From Eretmocerus hayati (Eukaryota; Arthropoda; Insecta; Hymenoptera; Aphelinidae): a stretch of 64,000 nucleotides of DNA. Shown here one piece after another: positions 33,994 to 45,510 of this stretch; the first letter of the stretch is position 1, and every line of letters begins with the position of its first letter. The translations under genes and the position numbers were made by a program. Under the pieces are notes generated by a model. The model had not been told where the DNA came from, ran no database searches, and worked only from the letters and a program-made list of their open reading frames with translations. The stretch is from positions 78,048,748 to 78,112,747 of the forward strand of contig CM056742.1 of assembly GCA_029851415.1 (NCBI GenBank), read 5' to 3'.

Positions 33994-34559
33994 AAAAAAA
34001 GTGTGATATATAGAACACTTTTTTATATCCAAAGGACAAACACTAAACGAACATCTGTAACTTCTGATTAACCAAAAAAATGTTTCCTAAATCTATGTTC
34101 CTATTTCTCTAGTATTATAAAAGCATATTTCTAATTTCTCAAAATTTTTTTTTTTCTTTTCTTTCTTTCCTTGTATCATCAAAATTCCTTGAAATTTCCA
34201 AAAAATACCAATGAATATTCTTGTATCAAAATCAAATTTTCAGTGAAAAGCGTATAGGAAAATATGAACTTCTTTTGAGATCTTGAAAATATTAACCTTG
34301 ATTCCATTCAATTCAGAATTTTTCATCAAAAATACGAATATTAATCTGTTTACTACTACAATATAAACTTCCTTTTTTTTTTCTCAAATAACAAAACCTC
34401 CATAAAAAAAAAATCTTACAATTATAGCTCATTCCCTGTAAATTATAAAAACTTGTAACATAACCATTCTGTTCTCTCCGATATCGAGAGTTTATATTAA
34501 AATTACACCAGTATAATTTCCGTCAAAAGCTCAAAATAATATTTTTTTTTCTTCAAAAT

Positions 34560-34945
34560 TCTATCAAAATCTTAGAGACGTAAATTCTTCTTGAATAAAA
34601 GTATGAAAATTTCATCAACATTTCCTCTACATTATAATCATATTTTGAAGAAAATAAATTATATCAAAATCTTAGAGATGTAACCTTCCTTGAATAAAAG
34701 TATAAAAATTTCATCAACATTTCATCAACATTATAATCATATTTCAAAGCAAATAAATTGTATCAAAATCTTAGAAATATAAACTCTTCTTGTATAAAAG
34801 TATAAAAATTCCATCAACATTCCGTCAACATTATAAACATATTTTAAAGAAAATAAATTCTATCAAAATCTTAGAGATATAAACTCTTCTTGTATCAAAG
34901 TATAGAAATTCCATCAACATTTCATCGACATTATAAAGTTCTGTT
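34560..34945. repeat. about 100-bp tandem repeat, four copies, gypsy 3' region
   Basis: Four consecutive units start with TATCAAAATCTTAGAGAYRT and contain AAAATTTCATCAACATT and ACATTATAA. They lie in a very AT-rich stretch between the 3' LTR and the 399-codon ORF. The surrounding 33994-35259 has no other coding. Confidence 0.85.
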
Positions 34946-35259
34946 GTTTTTTCTTTCTTTTCTCCAAGACTATTCCAATTATGTATTATGTGATCAACAC
35001 ATCCAAAAATGTTGGAAAAGGAACTTCAGATACATGAAATTCTTACTATTAGGCAAATATAATACTTATTCTTTTGACATCGTAAAATTTGTACTGGTAT
35101 CTTCGTCTCATATAAATGCAATATATATAGGAACTTTAATGTATTTCTGACGTTAATCGTCTCGCAAAATTGAACATTTCTCAGAATGTTGTCAGAGTCA
35201 CAAAAATGATTGTCTTACTCAGTCGCAGATTTCTACAAATGTGAAATGAAAATTTCCTG

Positions 35260-36459
35260 CTACTCTTCATCATCGATGCCAAAATACATTTTCAATGCTT
35301 GTTCTTTTATCTCTAATCTTGTCTGATCTCGGCGTAATGTTAGGTGCATTATATAATATGCACGTACACACCATTTGCATGATTTTCCGTCTTTTATAGT
35401 GTGACCAACGTCACTGAAACAAATGTTGCAATGTGGAAAATTTGCATTAAGGATGATTTCTAATGTGTGTCTCTGGACTATTTTGAAATTGTTATCGAAA
35501 TTGAACATTTGACAATTCATGCATTTATTACCAGTTACTCCACCGTATTGATCATTTCGTGCGTAACTTAGATGCGATTGTATATGAACAAATTTCTTTA
35601 GTTCTGACCAGAATTCGTCATTCATGTCTGGCTCACCGTTTACAGCCTGTAGGTATCTTGAGTGATCTTTGTCTACTGGCATTGACATAATTACTTCGAA
35701 ATACTCACTTTCAGCCGCTGATAGCTGTAGGGGTTGTTTCACAATTTTCTCATTCTCAATAGTCATCACAGATGGTCTCTTGACGCCTGTTCTTGCCGCT
35801 TTCTTGGCGGGTATTTTAGGTATGACGCATAGACCTTCCTGTATGTTTCGTTTCTGCACTCTTGTCAAAGCTGTTGCCTCGGCAGGCACGTCAATTTTGC
35901 TTGTCGAAGGACCTGGCTCTTCTGGCGGTATTGCGATGGGAGACATAGTATTTGATTCGTCCACCGGTACCACTATGAGTATGGCCTGTGCATATATATA
36001 GAGATCATGAGTGGTTGAAATAATATCGACGCAACTTACTACTACTCTTATGCCAGTCACACGTACAGCTGGCGCCTCCGACGTCGTAGTACACACGTCT
36101 TTCCCACGTGAGCCTTGCGACAGTTGCGACGTATATACTCCGGCTTCGTCGTTTTGATGCACATGCACCTGTTGGCTCAGATGCATTTCTGTCGGTTCCA
36201 ATTCTTGTACCGACTCTTCTCCAGTTTGATGACTCTCTTCCAAGTCACTGACTAAGTCATCTAACACATCCCAATTGAGTTCATTTTGAAATTGGGTATT
36301 ATTTAGATTCGACACTCCGAAATTGATCACTCCCTGATTATCCGTTACAATTTCATTTGGCTCGACACCAAGACGCTCCTCCGGATTAAGCAACTCGTGA
36401 AAAAAGTCCTCATTGTCGTCACTCACTCCGAAAAATGTTTCGTTTGAAAACGGGTCCAT
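35260..36459 (-). CDS. gypsy accessory ORF, 399 codons, acidic N-terminus and triple-CxxC C-terminus
   Basis: An intact frame with a true ATG (MDPFSNETFFGVSDDNEDFF) lies near the 3' LTR, where env would be in an errantivirus. There is no signal peptide, transmembrane segment or furin-like site. Residues 1-110 are very acidic. Residues about 205-225 hold a basic patch (KIPAKKAARTGVKRPS) that could be a nuclear signal. The C-terminus has CMNC, 27 residues, CNIC, 13 residues, CKWC, the same module as leader ORFs A and B. A 54-nt stretch (35986-36039) has perfect GTAAGT and CAG ends and a length divisible by three, so it could be an optional intron. A regulatory protein is a guess; env is unlikely. 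Confidence 0.75.
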   Translation of the reverse strand: MDPFSNETFFGVSDDNEDFFHELLNPEERLGVEPNEIVTDNQGVINFGVSNLNNTQFQNELNWDVLDDLVSDLEESHQTGEESVQELEPTEMHLSQQVHVHQNDEAGVYTSQLSQGSRGKDVCTTTSEAPAVRVTGIRVVVSCVDIISTTHDLYIYAQAILIVVPVDESNTMSPIAIPPEEPGPSTSKIDVPAEATALTRVQKRNIQEGLCVIPKIPAKKAARTGVKRPSVMTIENEKIVKQPLQLSAAESEYFEVIMSMPVDKDHSRYLQAVNGEPDMNDEFWSELKKFVHIQSHLSYARNDQYGGVTGNKCMNCQMFNFDNNFKIVQRHTLEIILNANFPHCNICFSDVGHTIKDGKSCKWCVRAYYIMHLTLRRDQTRLEIKEQALKMYFGIDDEE

Positions 36460-39400
36460 TATTGATCAGAGGTTCCTCTCTCGTCAAAGACAGATCTGCG
36501 ACTATTTTGATTGCGTGTTTTGAACCCTTCCATGTCATCAATATACCTATACATAGTGTCCATACTATCTATAGAACATCGTCGTCTGCTTCATTAAAAA
36601 TTCAGTTAGTTAACATGCAATTTTTATACAACAAATCATGAATGAAACTCATAAGTTCAAATCAAATACTCTGGCTATTGTAATCTTGACCGCGCGTATT
36701 TTTACTAACCTAACCTGATATCGATTATTGACATTAATGGGTCGTAACTTAGTATAGCTTATTTTTTCTACATAGAGTTACATACAAACAACATTATTTC
36801 TGAATATAACATACTGTTTTTACTTTCATTTTGCAAAGTTCTATCATCAATTCATCAAGTGAATCTCACTTGGTTGTCACCAATTCAGTACTTCATACCG
36901 ATACAACATTTCAAAGTTTACAACCTATAAGAGTCTGTTTTAGTACTTGGTCATTACACTTTGTCACTCTAGATCATAAGTTACATGTTGCAGTGATCTG
37001 TTAACAGTTCTAATCAAGCGTTCACCAACAATATGTAATCTGATCCACTTACGCTACAAAAAAAAATCATTTCTATCAGTAAGTATTATCCTACTATTTA
37101 TTTTCCTTATAGTTGCTTTCATTCAACTTATTACTACATTTTTCCTTCAGTCCAGTGTGTCTATTTGCCATCACATGTGTTCCAAACATGTCATACCACA
37201 TGAGTTTATTGAATAATAAGAAAATATGACTGATTCATGGCCACCCGAGAAGTTGTACTCCCAATGTGTCTCAAGGTACGCATACTCCCAGCTATGAAAT
37301 TCATGTTATCTTGCTCATTGGTATCAATTTCAGATGAGTTGTTCTAGAATTGTTATGTAGATATTATTCATTTGTTTCAGACACTAGAAAGTTAAAAGCG
37401 GAGCTCTTTATGACATGAGTAAAAAGGTCCACAGATCTTGGCGTACCCAATATTTAGTCATCATTTACCCTGTGCTTGTGTGGATCATTGATTTTGTACT
37501 ATATGTTAAGTCATTCTTGATGTATTCATGTTTCTCTCATTGGTTTCTGTACTAAACTATGGTTGTAAGCTTTACTTTGTTTTCGGATGCTCTGTACTCA
37601 TTCACTACATGTATCTCTAGTATCATCATTGTAACATTTCAAATACATTGGAACTATTTTGTGTGCCTGTCAATTACTATCTCATCTAATTCATGATGTG
37701 AAACCCATTCTTTATAACAAATCAACTTTTGTCTCCAAATCTCATTCAACCATCAGAAGTATATATGGAGTCAGCTGAGCTATTACGGCTACTATACAGA
37801 CACTCAAACTACATTTTAGATGATGTAGAGATATTAGTATGACTTTATCTGTGATCAGTGAGTGAATCTCACACTTGGGAAATGACTCTACTTGTTTATG
37901 AATTTACTCATTATTTATTACAAAAAGTTGTCTTGACTCATTTGAATCTCGCGCCAAACTGTTCCCCAGTTTACTCCCCACAGGTCCGCCATTTTGTAAG
38001 CGTCTCACGCAGTTGCTTGGCGACGCTGATGCGTAGCTCTACTTGCTCGCGATGGTATTGTTGTTGTTGTACTAATTGTGTATTTTACACTTGTTGCTGA
38101 TGTTTGTGAGTATGAGAATTGTCATTATAGTGGTTGTATGCAGAACCCAAGTAAGTTTGAATCTGTCCTGTTTGCTAAATTATATTCTACGGGCCTGTTT
38201 TCATGCCTTATACTACCCTCAACTTTATATTGAAATATTATCAAAATTACTGTGAATGTGATCATTCTCATGTTTGTTGCACCTTCAGTTGTGTTTCATG
38301 AAGCTATTCTGCCCATATACATCCCTCTGTGAGTCTAATTCAAAGAATATTTGATGTTACAAGCCAAGTGTTTTTACCATGTTGTGAGATAGGCTAACCT
38401 TCTTCTTCAAGACAAAATCTCTCCAAGTCAGTGTTTGTTCATTCAAATCACCAAAAGTGCTAGTAAACCATTGTAATTACTCATCTCAATGTTAAGCGTC
38501 ATCTCATTTGCTTCTATTATTCTGTGAACTAATTCTCGCTTAACCTCCATATAGGTGTCTACGGCATATGTACCTGCTGCCTACTCGACTTTTTATCCAG
38601 AGCCTTGCAGTACCTTCTAATCATGGAAAACACCTATTTACCACCTGTACTATCATCCAGCAAGTTGGACGAGCACTCTACTTTACCCCAAAGTGAAAAT
38701 ATGTGTATAATTAGGTATGTGCCGTTAACGCTTTTTATACTTTTCATGATGGAATCATGTAATGTCTGTATGCTACAATGCTTATTGGTTTCTCATTTAA
38801 ACAGTGGCATTTTCCTCATGATATGGGTATGTATTTTGGTGCACATGAGTAAATTGAATCAAAAGTTGTAAAGTCTGTAGCAATGCCATGGGGGGTACTG
38901 TGTCATATGAGTACATGTATAGTCAACTCTTAAAATTTCAGATTGAACCAATTTCTCATTCAATTCATGTACTGTGCCATTCTATATTTTGAAGAGGGAG
39001 TTTTGCTTGTCATTTGAGTCATTCGAGATAATTGCCAGTAAATTCAAGGTTTTGATCCTAACCAAATGTGAAAATTTTGACTGGTTGAATAATATTAATG
39101 AAAAATATCAGTAGGTTCTGTGTGTAACTCTTATTTGTGTTTGTGTAGGTGATAATTTGCTCAGTATGTTGCTGCCCAAGAGTCCAATCTTCACCACAGA
39201 ATATTGGCATTTCCATGGAAACCTCCCAAACTCAACCAGGGATGTTATCAACCACCCGAGTGCTGTTTCCAAGCTACTGGCTGTTTGAGGCCCCTATTGG
39301 CATCTCATTGACGGTTTCTTTGTTTTTCTCATATAAACTATTCACTTAAACACCTAACAAACAAAATCATATCCTAATTTATACGTTTTTCTTTTAGGTA

Positions 39401-39502
39401 ATGGAACCATGGAAATTTGATTGGAAATTCAGAAGAAAGAGGAAGACGTACATTGCTAGGGCCTCACTATTTCTAGAACGTTATCAGCCTAAACTGGTAG
39501 AG
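36460..39502. other. 3-kb gypsy region without clear coding
   Basis: Between integrase and the 399-codon ORF no long frame exists on either strand. The plus strand shows several short open stretches bounded by splice-like AG and GT (for example about 38554-38713 and 39149-39349), but joining them does not keep a frame. The region has normal complexity and no tandem repeats. Confidence 0.5.
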
Positions 39503-40423
39503 TCAATAATTTTTCTGGGCAATGTCCATAGGAAGACACGCGAGTTTCAACTTGTTTGCATGAACTATCCTATACTTATCTGGTTCTATTTTCAGTTTTA
39601 CATTCTCGTTTTCTAACATCTCTGCTATCTCAAATGGTCCCTTGTATTGATCATCGAACTTGCTCGTTTTCGGTTCGTTGAGTAGGTAAACAAGATCTCC
39701 TACCTTGAAACTTTTCACGTTCAATTTCCTATCATATAACCTCTTATTTCTTTCTTTAGCTGCTCTCAATCTAACAGCTGCTTGTGACTGTGCTTCACTT
39801 ATTTGATTCACTAAATCGTCGAAAATCAGATTGTATGTTCTTGGCACTTTGCCACTTGAAAATTCGGATGGCATTTTCGCTGTCCTTCCATAAATTAACT
39901 CGAAGGGTGAAAATCCCGTGGACTCTGATTTGCTTGAGTTATATGAAAACAAGGCTGGCTTTAAAAGTTCATCCCAGTTATTTGACTGCATATAACCTTT
40001 CAAAAATTCAACAAGAGTGTGATGGAATCTCTCTAAAGATCCTAACGATTGAGCATGGTAGCAAGAACTTTTTATCTTTTTGATCTTGAAAATTTGAGCC
40101 ATTTCTTCCATCATGCCCCCAATAAGGTTTGCTCCCTGATCTGAGTGGATAACATCTGGGCATCCAAACCGACAAATAAAATCATGAGCAAAATTTTTCG
40201 CAATCGTAACTGAATCTATGTTTGCTAATGGAATTGCACCAGCATACTTCGTTAAAACACACTGCCACGTTAATACATATTTATTTCCGAATGGGGTTAT
40301 CGGTAATGGTCCTACCAAATCTATCTGAATTTTCTGTAGTCCTCTTTCCGGACTGTCAGTTATGACCATAGGCTGGCGTGTTTTCACTCGAACTAATTTC
40401 TTTTTCTGACATTGTTGACACAT
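39503..40423 (-). CDS. gypsy integrase core and C-terminus
   Basis: About 306 codons continue the integrase after the frame change at the A7 run near 40445. The zinc finger is completed by CQQCQ. The catalytic triad is visible as IDLVGP (residue 35), HSDQGAN (95) and LERFHHT (131), with the canonical 35-residue gap between the second Asp and Glu. The C-terminal KVGDLVYL and YKGPFEI blocks match the GPY/F module of gypsy integrases. The frame is intact. Whether it is expressed depends on how the frame change is resolved. Confidence 0.9.
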   Translation of the reverse strand: MCQQCQKKKLVRVKTRQPMVITDSPERGLQKIQIDLVGPLPITPFGNKYVLTWQCVLTKYAGAIPLANIDSVTIAKNFAHDFICRFGCPDVIHSDQGANLIGGMMEEMAQIFKIKKIKSSCYHAQSLGSLERFHHTLVEFLKGYMQSNNWDELLKPALFSYNSSKSESTGFSPFELIYGRTAKMPSEFSSGKVPRTYNLIFDDLVNQISEAQSQAAVRLRAAKERNKRLYDRKLNVKSFKVGDLVYLLNEPKTSKFDDQYKGPFEIAEMLENENVKLKIEPDKYRIVHANKLKLACLPMDIAQKNY

Positions 40424-40424
40424 T

Positions 40425-43400
40425 TTAACGAACTCGGATACCTCTTTTTTTCAAATTTGTCCAATAATAATTCTCCCTGATTCGCCAATAAGTCTTTGAG
40501 GTTCCCTTATGGCCCCCTATCAATGATTCATGACACTCTCTGATTATATTTTTTCTATCACTCTCTTCTGGAATTTTTACTTCCCCTGTACATATCGTGA
40601 TTCTAACCTCATCTAGATTGAAGCCTGTTTCTAAAAATTCAGTGATTTTTGACCAGTAGCACATCTCGAGAACATCGTAACATTTTTCAATACTTATTGA
40701 TTTTATCTCTCTTGTCTCCATGAGGCATTTCAGCAAGTTCAAGATTTTTAGCAAATCAAATGTGAAAATTCTTTCATCAACAGTGTGTTTCACAAATAAG
40801 TGAAAAATTCTTTTACTCTCATTTGTGATCAAAATCTCACCGACTTCCGGGTTTTGTGATTTTATATATTCCATGTCAAATAGTTCTCTTTCCACAAGTT
40901 GTTGCGTTACTTTCGATTTTATGGCACAATCAGTTGTGAAAAAATGTATTAGACTGTCACGTCTCAACCAAAGAGGATCTCTACTGTTCAGTAGTTGATT
41001 ACAAATTACTGGAAGCAGTTTGTGTTCGGAACCGATCCCCAATTCATCGTGAATTAGCCTTTTCGCTGTGTTGACATCATTTGCCTTTTCGCAATTAGCC
41101 ATTCTGTCTGGCGTAGCATGTGTTTCCTTTACATGTGTATCTTTTTCCATTTCTTCACTCAGACTTCCGGTGTCGGGACTGACAGTACTTTTTGGATCGT
41201 AGCTTACCAGAGATGTTGAGGTATTAGTGGTTTTAGAATCAGGAGGATTTTGCGGAATAAGCATAACTTTGGAGTTACTTGTGTTAGTTGGTGCGTAGCT
41301 CATCTCTGGGCTCCCCATTACTGCTACTGCCGACCCTTCTGTCGTATTGTGATTCAGATTCATTTGTTCGTAACCTTTTGTGTCATGACCTTTATTCGCC
41401 CTTGTCTCATTGTCAATCATCATTTCCGTTCTTTTACTCATTTCCATCATTTCATTGTCATCAATCGTTTTCTTTTTCGGTGTAATCTCACAATGTGGGC
41501 AATCGCATTCTTGCACAAACTCTCTTACAGCTTCCGTTTCTCCATCTAAACTTTCATTTTCTGAGTCATTATCATAGTCACAATAATTCACATCCGTTAC
41601 TGGATTTCTAGACAGAGCATCAGCGTTCTGATTCATTTTACCTCTTTTATAAAAAATTTCATAAGAATATTCACTCAACTTCATCCTCCAGCGCATCAAT
41701 CGCGATGAGGGGTCTACACAATTATTCAAGTATACTAACGGTTTATGATCTGTGCAAAGAATGAATTTCCTCGCGTAAACGTACGGTCTGAATTGTTTTA
41801 CTGCAAAAATTATGGCCAATAATTCACGTTCAATTACAGAATACCGTTCTTCTGCTGCATTTAACGTTCTCGATGCATATGCTATTGGTAAATCACGTCC
41901 TATTTCACCTTGACTCAAAATAGCTCCCACGCTATGCGATGATGCGTCACAAGATATGATCATGATTTCATCTGGTTTTGGATAAGCCAAAATAATGCCT
42001 GAGCACATTATTTCCTTTAGTTCATCAAATGCAGATTGTTGCTCTTCACCCCAAAAAAATTTCACTCCTTTTTTCGAAAGAATCGACAGTGGTTTGGCTA
42101 TTTTCGCGAAATTGGGTATAAAACGTCTATAATATCCAGCAAGGCCTAGAAATTGTTTGACATTCTTATCAGTTTTCGGTTTTGGGAAGTGGCTTACGGC
42201 CAGTACTTTTTTTGGATCTGGTTTTACTCCATTTTCACTCACAATATGGCCCAAATATAAGAGTTCCTTCTTCAAGAACACACATTTCCCAGGATGGAAC
42301 GTAAGGTTATGATCTCTCATTCTTGCTAATAATTTTCTCATTTTCCTATAATGATCGGCAATTGAGGATGACCAAACTATGACGTCATCGACGTAAATCA
42401 TACATTCTACATTGTTTAAACCTGATAGAATATTTGTTAATGCTCTTGTAAAGCAAATTGGCGAGTTACGTAATCCCATTGGTAAACGTCGAAATTGGTA
42501 ATGTTTATTTACAGAAAATGCTGTTTTAATTGCCGATTGTTCATCAATTAATATTTGATAAAATCCCGAAGCCAAATCAAGAACAGAAAAATACTTAGCC
42601 CCCCCAAGTTGGTCTAGAATATCTGTTATATTAGGTAGAGGGTGGACTTCTGCAATTGTGACTTTATTCAATGCTCTATAATCAATCACTAATCTCCACT
42701 GTTTCTCTCCCTTTGCATTATCTTTCTTAGGAACGATCCATACTGGAGCATTCCAGCCACTCGTTGACTCCTCAATAATATCTTCGTCTAACATTTTCTG
42801 AACTTGTCTCTCAATTTCATCTTTCAAAGCAAATGGATTTCTATATTGCTTAATATTGATCGGTGTTTCTGTAGTTGTTCGGATTTGATGTTTGACATCT
42901 TTCACATGTCCTAGTTTGTCTCCCGGTAAATAGAATTGAAAAGGAAATTCTCTGATCAATTTCATCATACTATCTCTCTCTTCGGCATTCAATTCATTTA
43001 ATTTCATAGTTTCGGCCAAAATCTTTACTCTTTGCTCGATTCTATCTTTATCACTGAAGTCTACGTAATTGATTTCATTAGCTGCTTTATTGAAAGATTC
43101 TAAAGTTAATGGAGGTATTGTCAACAAAATGTCATTGTTAGTCGTATTGTATGCGTAGAGCTTACTAGTTCCCAATGTATTTTTCACGAGACTTTCTCCT
43201 ATGAAAACGCCAGGACCGGCCTGTATTCTTTTAACATAACCTTCTGCAACATCATAATTATAAATCGGTACTGTAATTAAAATTTTTGATCTAGCAGGTA
43301 GTCTATGACTTATTGCATGAATTGGTGAAAATTGAATCTCTTTATTTCCGATTTTCAGTCTATTTGTTCCAAAACACAAATTAGCTTGATATTCTCTCAA

Positions 43401-43786
43401 AAATCTAGCCCCCAATAAACCGTCATATCTGGTTTTGAAATCTTCTGGTACAATTAAAAATTCACATGGGCAACCCTCTAGAACGACTGTTATATGGCCT
43501 AGTGTTTCAATGACTTTATCAGTAATACCTGTCAATTTCACTTTCTTCGTGGTGTTATATTCCTGTCCTTCTTTCAAAATGTTGATTTTCAAAACATTCA
43601 CTTCAGCCCCCGTATCTATCAAAAATGTTGCTTTCGATTTGAAAATTGGACTTCCAAAGGATATCGATGGACATTGTTTGCTACTCATATTATCAGTTGA
43701 CAAAATGATTCTTTCTTCACATGTGTGTGAGTGCACTTCCTTAGAATCCTCCTCATCGATGCACTCATTCAATGAGTCGGATCCTT
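40425..43786 (-). CDS. pol: gypsy Pol: protease, RT, RNase H, macrodomain-like segment, integrase zinc finger
   Basis: Read after the -1 shift, the frame is open for about 1,120 codons. Domains by residue from 43772: protease LIDTGAEVN at about 50; RT with LVIDYRALNKV, DLASGFYQI and IYVDD at about 460; RNase H with SCDASSHSVGAIL near 605 and CTDHKPLVYL. A long linker follows, with a cysteine pair (CDCPHC) and Asn/Thr-rich sequence. A macrodomain-like segment occupies about 930-1065, then the first half of the integrase zinc finger (HESLIGGHKGTSKTYW). The frame stops at 40425 inside that finger because of a seven-A run; the rest continues in the next frame. Confidence 0.93.
40580..40975 (-). 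other. macrodomain-like segment within gypsy Pol
   Basis: The block order resembles TARG1/Poa1-type macrodomains: DSLIHFFTTDCAIKSKV where those have a HCVSADxxMGxGIA-like motif, then KSQNPEVGEIL, IFHLFVKHTV, FTFDLLKILNLLK, IKSISIEKCYDVLEMCYW where active domains have IPRIGCGLDxLxW, and EVRITICTG at the end. The glycine-rich ADP-ribose loop is therefore replaced. This is similarity by eye, without a search. If correct, the fold is kept but catalysis is probably lost. Confidence 0.55.
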
Positions 43787-44941
43787 GTTTAAATCTTTGC
43801 TTTCTTTCTTGAGAAGGTTTGAATCATTTTGCTCATATTTTATGTCTTTGTTTTGTCTTGATTTTCTCAAACAAGCTCTCTCTATGTGGCCCACTTTCTT
43901 ACAAAAATTGCATATTTTATCTTTGAAGCGACAGTCTTTCCACAAATGATTCGACAGACCACAGCGATTACATTTTTTCATGTATGGTGAAGATTTTTGA
44001 AAGGTGTCTCTTTTTTGAGACCTACAATTTGCTGCATAATGACCGATTTTACCACATTTATAACATGTCTTATCATCGCGTGATTCCCGTCTATCGTTCG
44101 TTTGTTCAACTCTATGTACCGATACCGGAATATTGGTTTTTATACCTTGAAGTGCCTCATAATCTTTCAAACTTTGCTCGATTCTCATTGCGGCAGCAAC
44201 GGCATTATTCAAAGTCTCATAAGGAGTGTCTTTGATAAAAAGATATTCTTTGCTTAATCCACGCACGAAGCATGTTATTATATTCTTCATCATCATTTCT
44301 TTCTCAGTGTTGTTTTCTAATAGGTCTAATATTTTTTCTTGAATTTGAGAGAATTTCAATGCGTATTGAGCTATTGATTCCGAATCTAACTTCACCAGTT
44401 TTGAAAGTTCTAGTTGTAATCTGAAGTAATCTTTTTGTGGATCAAATGCATTTCTCAAATCGTCAAAAATAGAAGACAGGCAGTTATAAGTTTTCGTCTC
44501 TACATATCGTTTTGCTTCGCCTGTCACCTTTGACTGAACAATTCTAACAAATATGTATTTATCAAGTGGATTGAGAAGTGACTCTATGTCTTCACAAGTT
44601 CTTTTGAATGTCGATATAGATATGTTTTTACCGTCAAAATTTGGCAGTACTTTGATCGCTTCTGCTGTTGTCATGTATCTAAGATTTGATTGTCTTGCAT
44701 CGTCTCTAGTTTCACTCCTATTGGGAATACTCACAACCGCATCCATGATCGTTTGTGATTCATCGGTGTTCTGTCTTTGAAAAAGATCTAAAGTATTCAG
44801 TGCCCTCTCAGAATGTTCCATGTTAACCTCTGATAAAGTCTCTGACCCTGACCTACCACTGTTTGAACATGATCCTCTCGACCCACTATTTAAACGTGGT
44901 GATTTCCGGACTGGGCCGGTGTACGGCTTTGTGCGAGACAT
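43769..44941 (-). CDS. gag: gypsy Gag, three zinc knuckles
   Basis: A 390-codon frame starts at the ATG at 44941 (MSRTKPYTGPVRKSPRLNS). The middle part resembles retrotransposon gag capsid (IKVLPNFDGKNISISTFKR, FDPQKDYFRLQLELSKL). The C-terminus has three CCHC knuckles: CYKCGKIGHYAANC, CNRCGLSNHLWKDC and CNFCKKVGHIERAC. It forms the particle and packages RNA. The frame is intact and ends at 43769, overlapping the pol frame. A heptanucleotide slip site lies shortly before the stop. Confidence 0.95.
   Translation of the reverse strand: MSRTKPYTGPVRKSPRLNSGSRGSCSNSGRSGSETLSEVNMEHSERALNTLDLFQRQNTDESQTIMDAVVSIPNRSETRDDARQSNLRYMTTAEAIKVLPNFDGKNISISTFKRTCEDIESLLNPLDKYIFVRIVQSKVTGEAKRYVETKTYNCLSSIFDDLRNAFDPQKDYFRLQLELSKLVKLDSESIAQYALKFSQIQEKILDLLENNTEKEMMMKNIITCFVRGLSKEYLFIKDTPYETLNNAVAAAMRIEQSLKDYEALQGIKTNIPVSVHRVEQTNDRRESRDDKTCYKCGKIGHYAANCRSQKRDTFQKSSPYMKKCNRCGLSNHLWKDCRFKDKICNFCKKVGHIERACLRKSRQNKDIKYEQNDSNLLKKESKDLNKDPTH
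43787..43793 (-). promoter_or_regulatory. -1 ribosomal frameshift site T TTA AAC
   Basis: In the gag frame the codons read GAT TTA AAC, giving the canonical X XXY YYZ heptamer T TTA AAC in exact phase. A -1 shift enters the pol frame, which is open from this point. About nine bases later ACTCATTGAATGAGT can form a short hairpin. The same heptamer is used by other viruses and retroelements. Confidence 0.85.
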
Positions 44942-45004
44942 TTTTGTAAATTTTTTATGCTACACCTGTATGAAATCTCCCTTCAAATCTATACCTAATT
45001 CTTG

Positions 45005-45208
45005 TTAATTCCCTACGTTTCTAGTTCTATTCGTAATTGTACCATTTCCTATAAAAATGTCGTCAATGTAAACGAAGAGTTGGCCCTCTTTTCCTTTAAA
45101 GAAATATTCTACACACTCGGAATAAACCCAGTTTTTCAATAGCCTATTCGTAAAGCTAAATGTATTCGCTACTGCATAGTTATGTTTAGATTTCATGAAT
45201 TCGTCCAT
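45005..45208 (-). CDS. gypsy accessory ORF E: small ORF before gag
   Basis: A 67-codon frame with an ATG at 45208 ends 60 bases upstream of the gag start. I recognise no domain. It may be chance or the remnant of a leader gene. Confidence 0.25.
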   Translation of the reverse strand: MDEFMKSKHNYAVANTFSFTNRLLKNWVYSECVEYFFKGKEGQLFVYIDDIFIGNGTITNRTRNVGN

Positions 45209-45244
45209 CTGAGAACTAACGTATTGTACTTGTAGACTTGGATT

Positions 45245-45490
45245 TTACTTTCTGTAACTGCTTTTCCGTAATTTTTCCAGCATTCCAACTCTCTTACTTA
45301 AATTTTCAAATCTAATTTTCCTAACTTTAGTTTCTTCACTTAATATTGATTCTGCTAAATCTATCTTACTCAGAACTTCTTTAATATTTCCCCAAATTTT
45401 TATCGATCTCAATTCGCAAATGTCGTTCAAATTATATTGCTCAGCAAAAAATAAATCGTGTTCATTCGCTATTTTCAGCGCTTCAGCCAT
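45245..45490 (-). CDS. gypsy accessory ORF D: small coiled-coil protein
   Basis: An 81-codon frame begins at an ATG at 45490 (MAEALKIANEHDLFF) and ends in a helical, charged stretch (LAESILSEETKVRKIRFENL) that could form a coiled coil. It lies just downstream of ORF C and may be a companion or duplicate. No family is recognised. Confidence 0.4.
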   Translation of the reverse strand: MAEALKIANEHDLFFAEQYNLNDICELRSIKIWGNIKEVLSKIDLAESILSEETKVRKIRFENLSKRVGMLEKLRKSSYRK

Positions 45491-45510
45491 ACCAGTAAAT
45501 TACACCGACT

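Noticed and set aside
35260..36459. Envelope gene of an errantivirus
   Set aside because: The position fits, but there is no signal peptide, membrane anchor or cleavage site; the protein is acidic with a CxxC module.
37239..39616. A spliced plus-strand gene inside the gypsy 3' region
   Set aside because: Open stretches bounded by AG and GT exist, but the joins I tried give immediate stops, so no coherent product can be supported.
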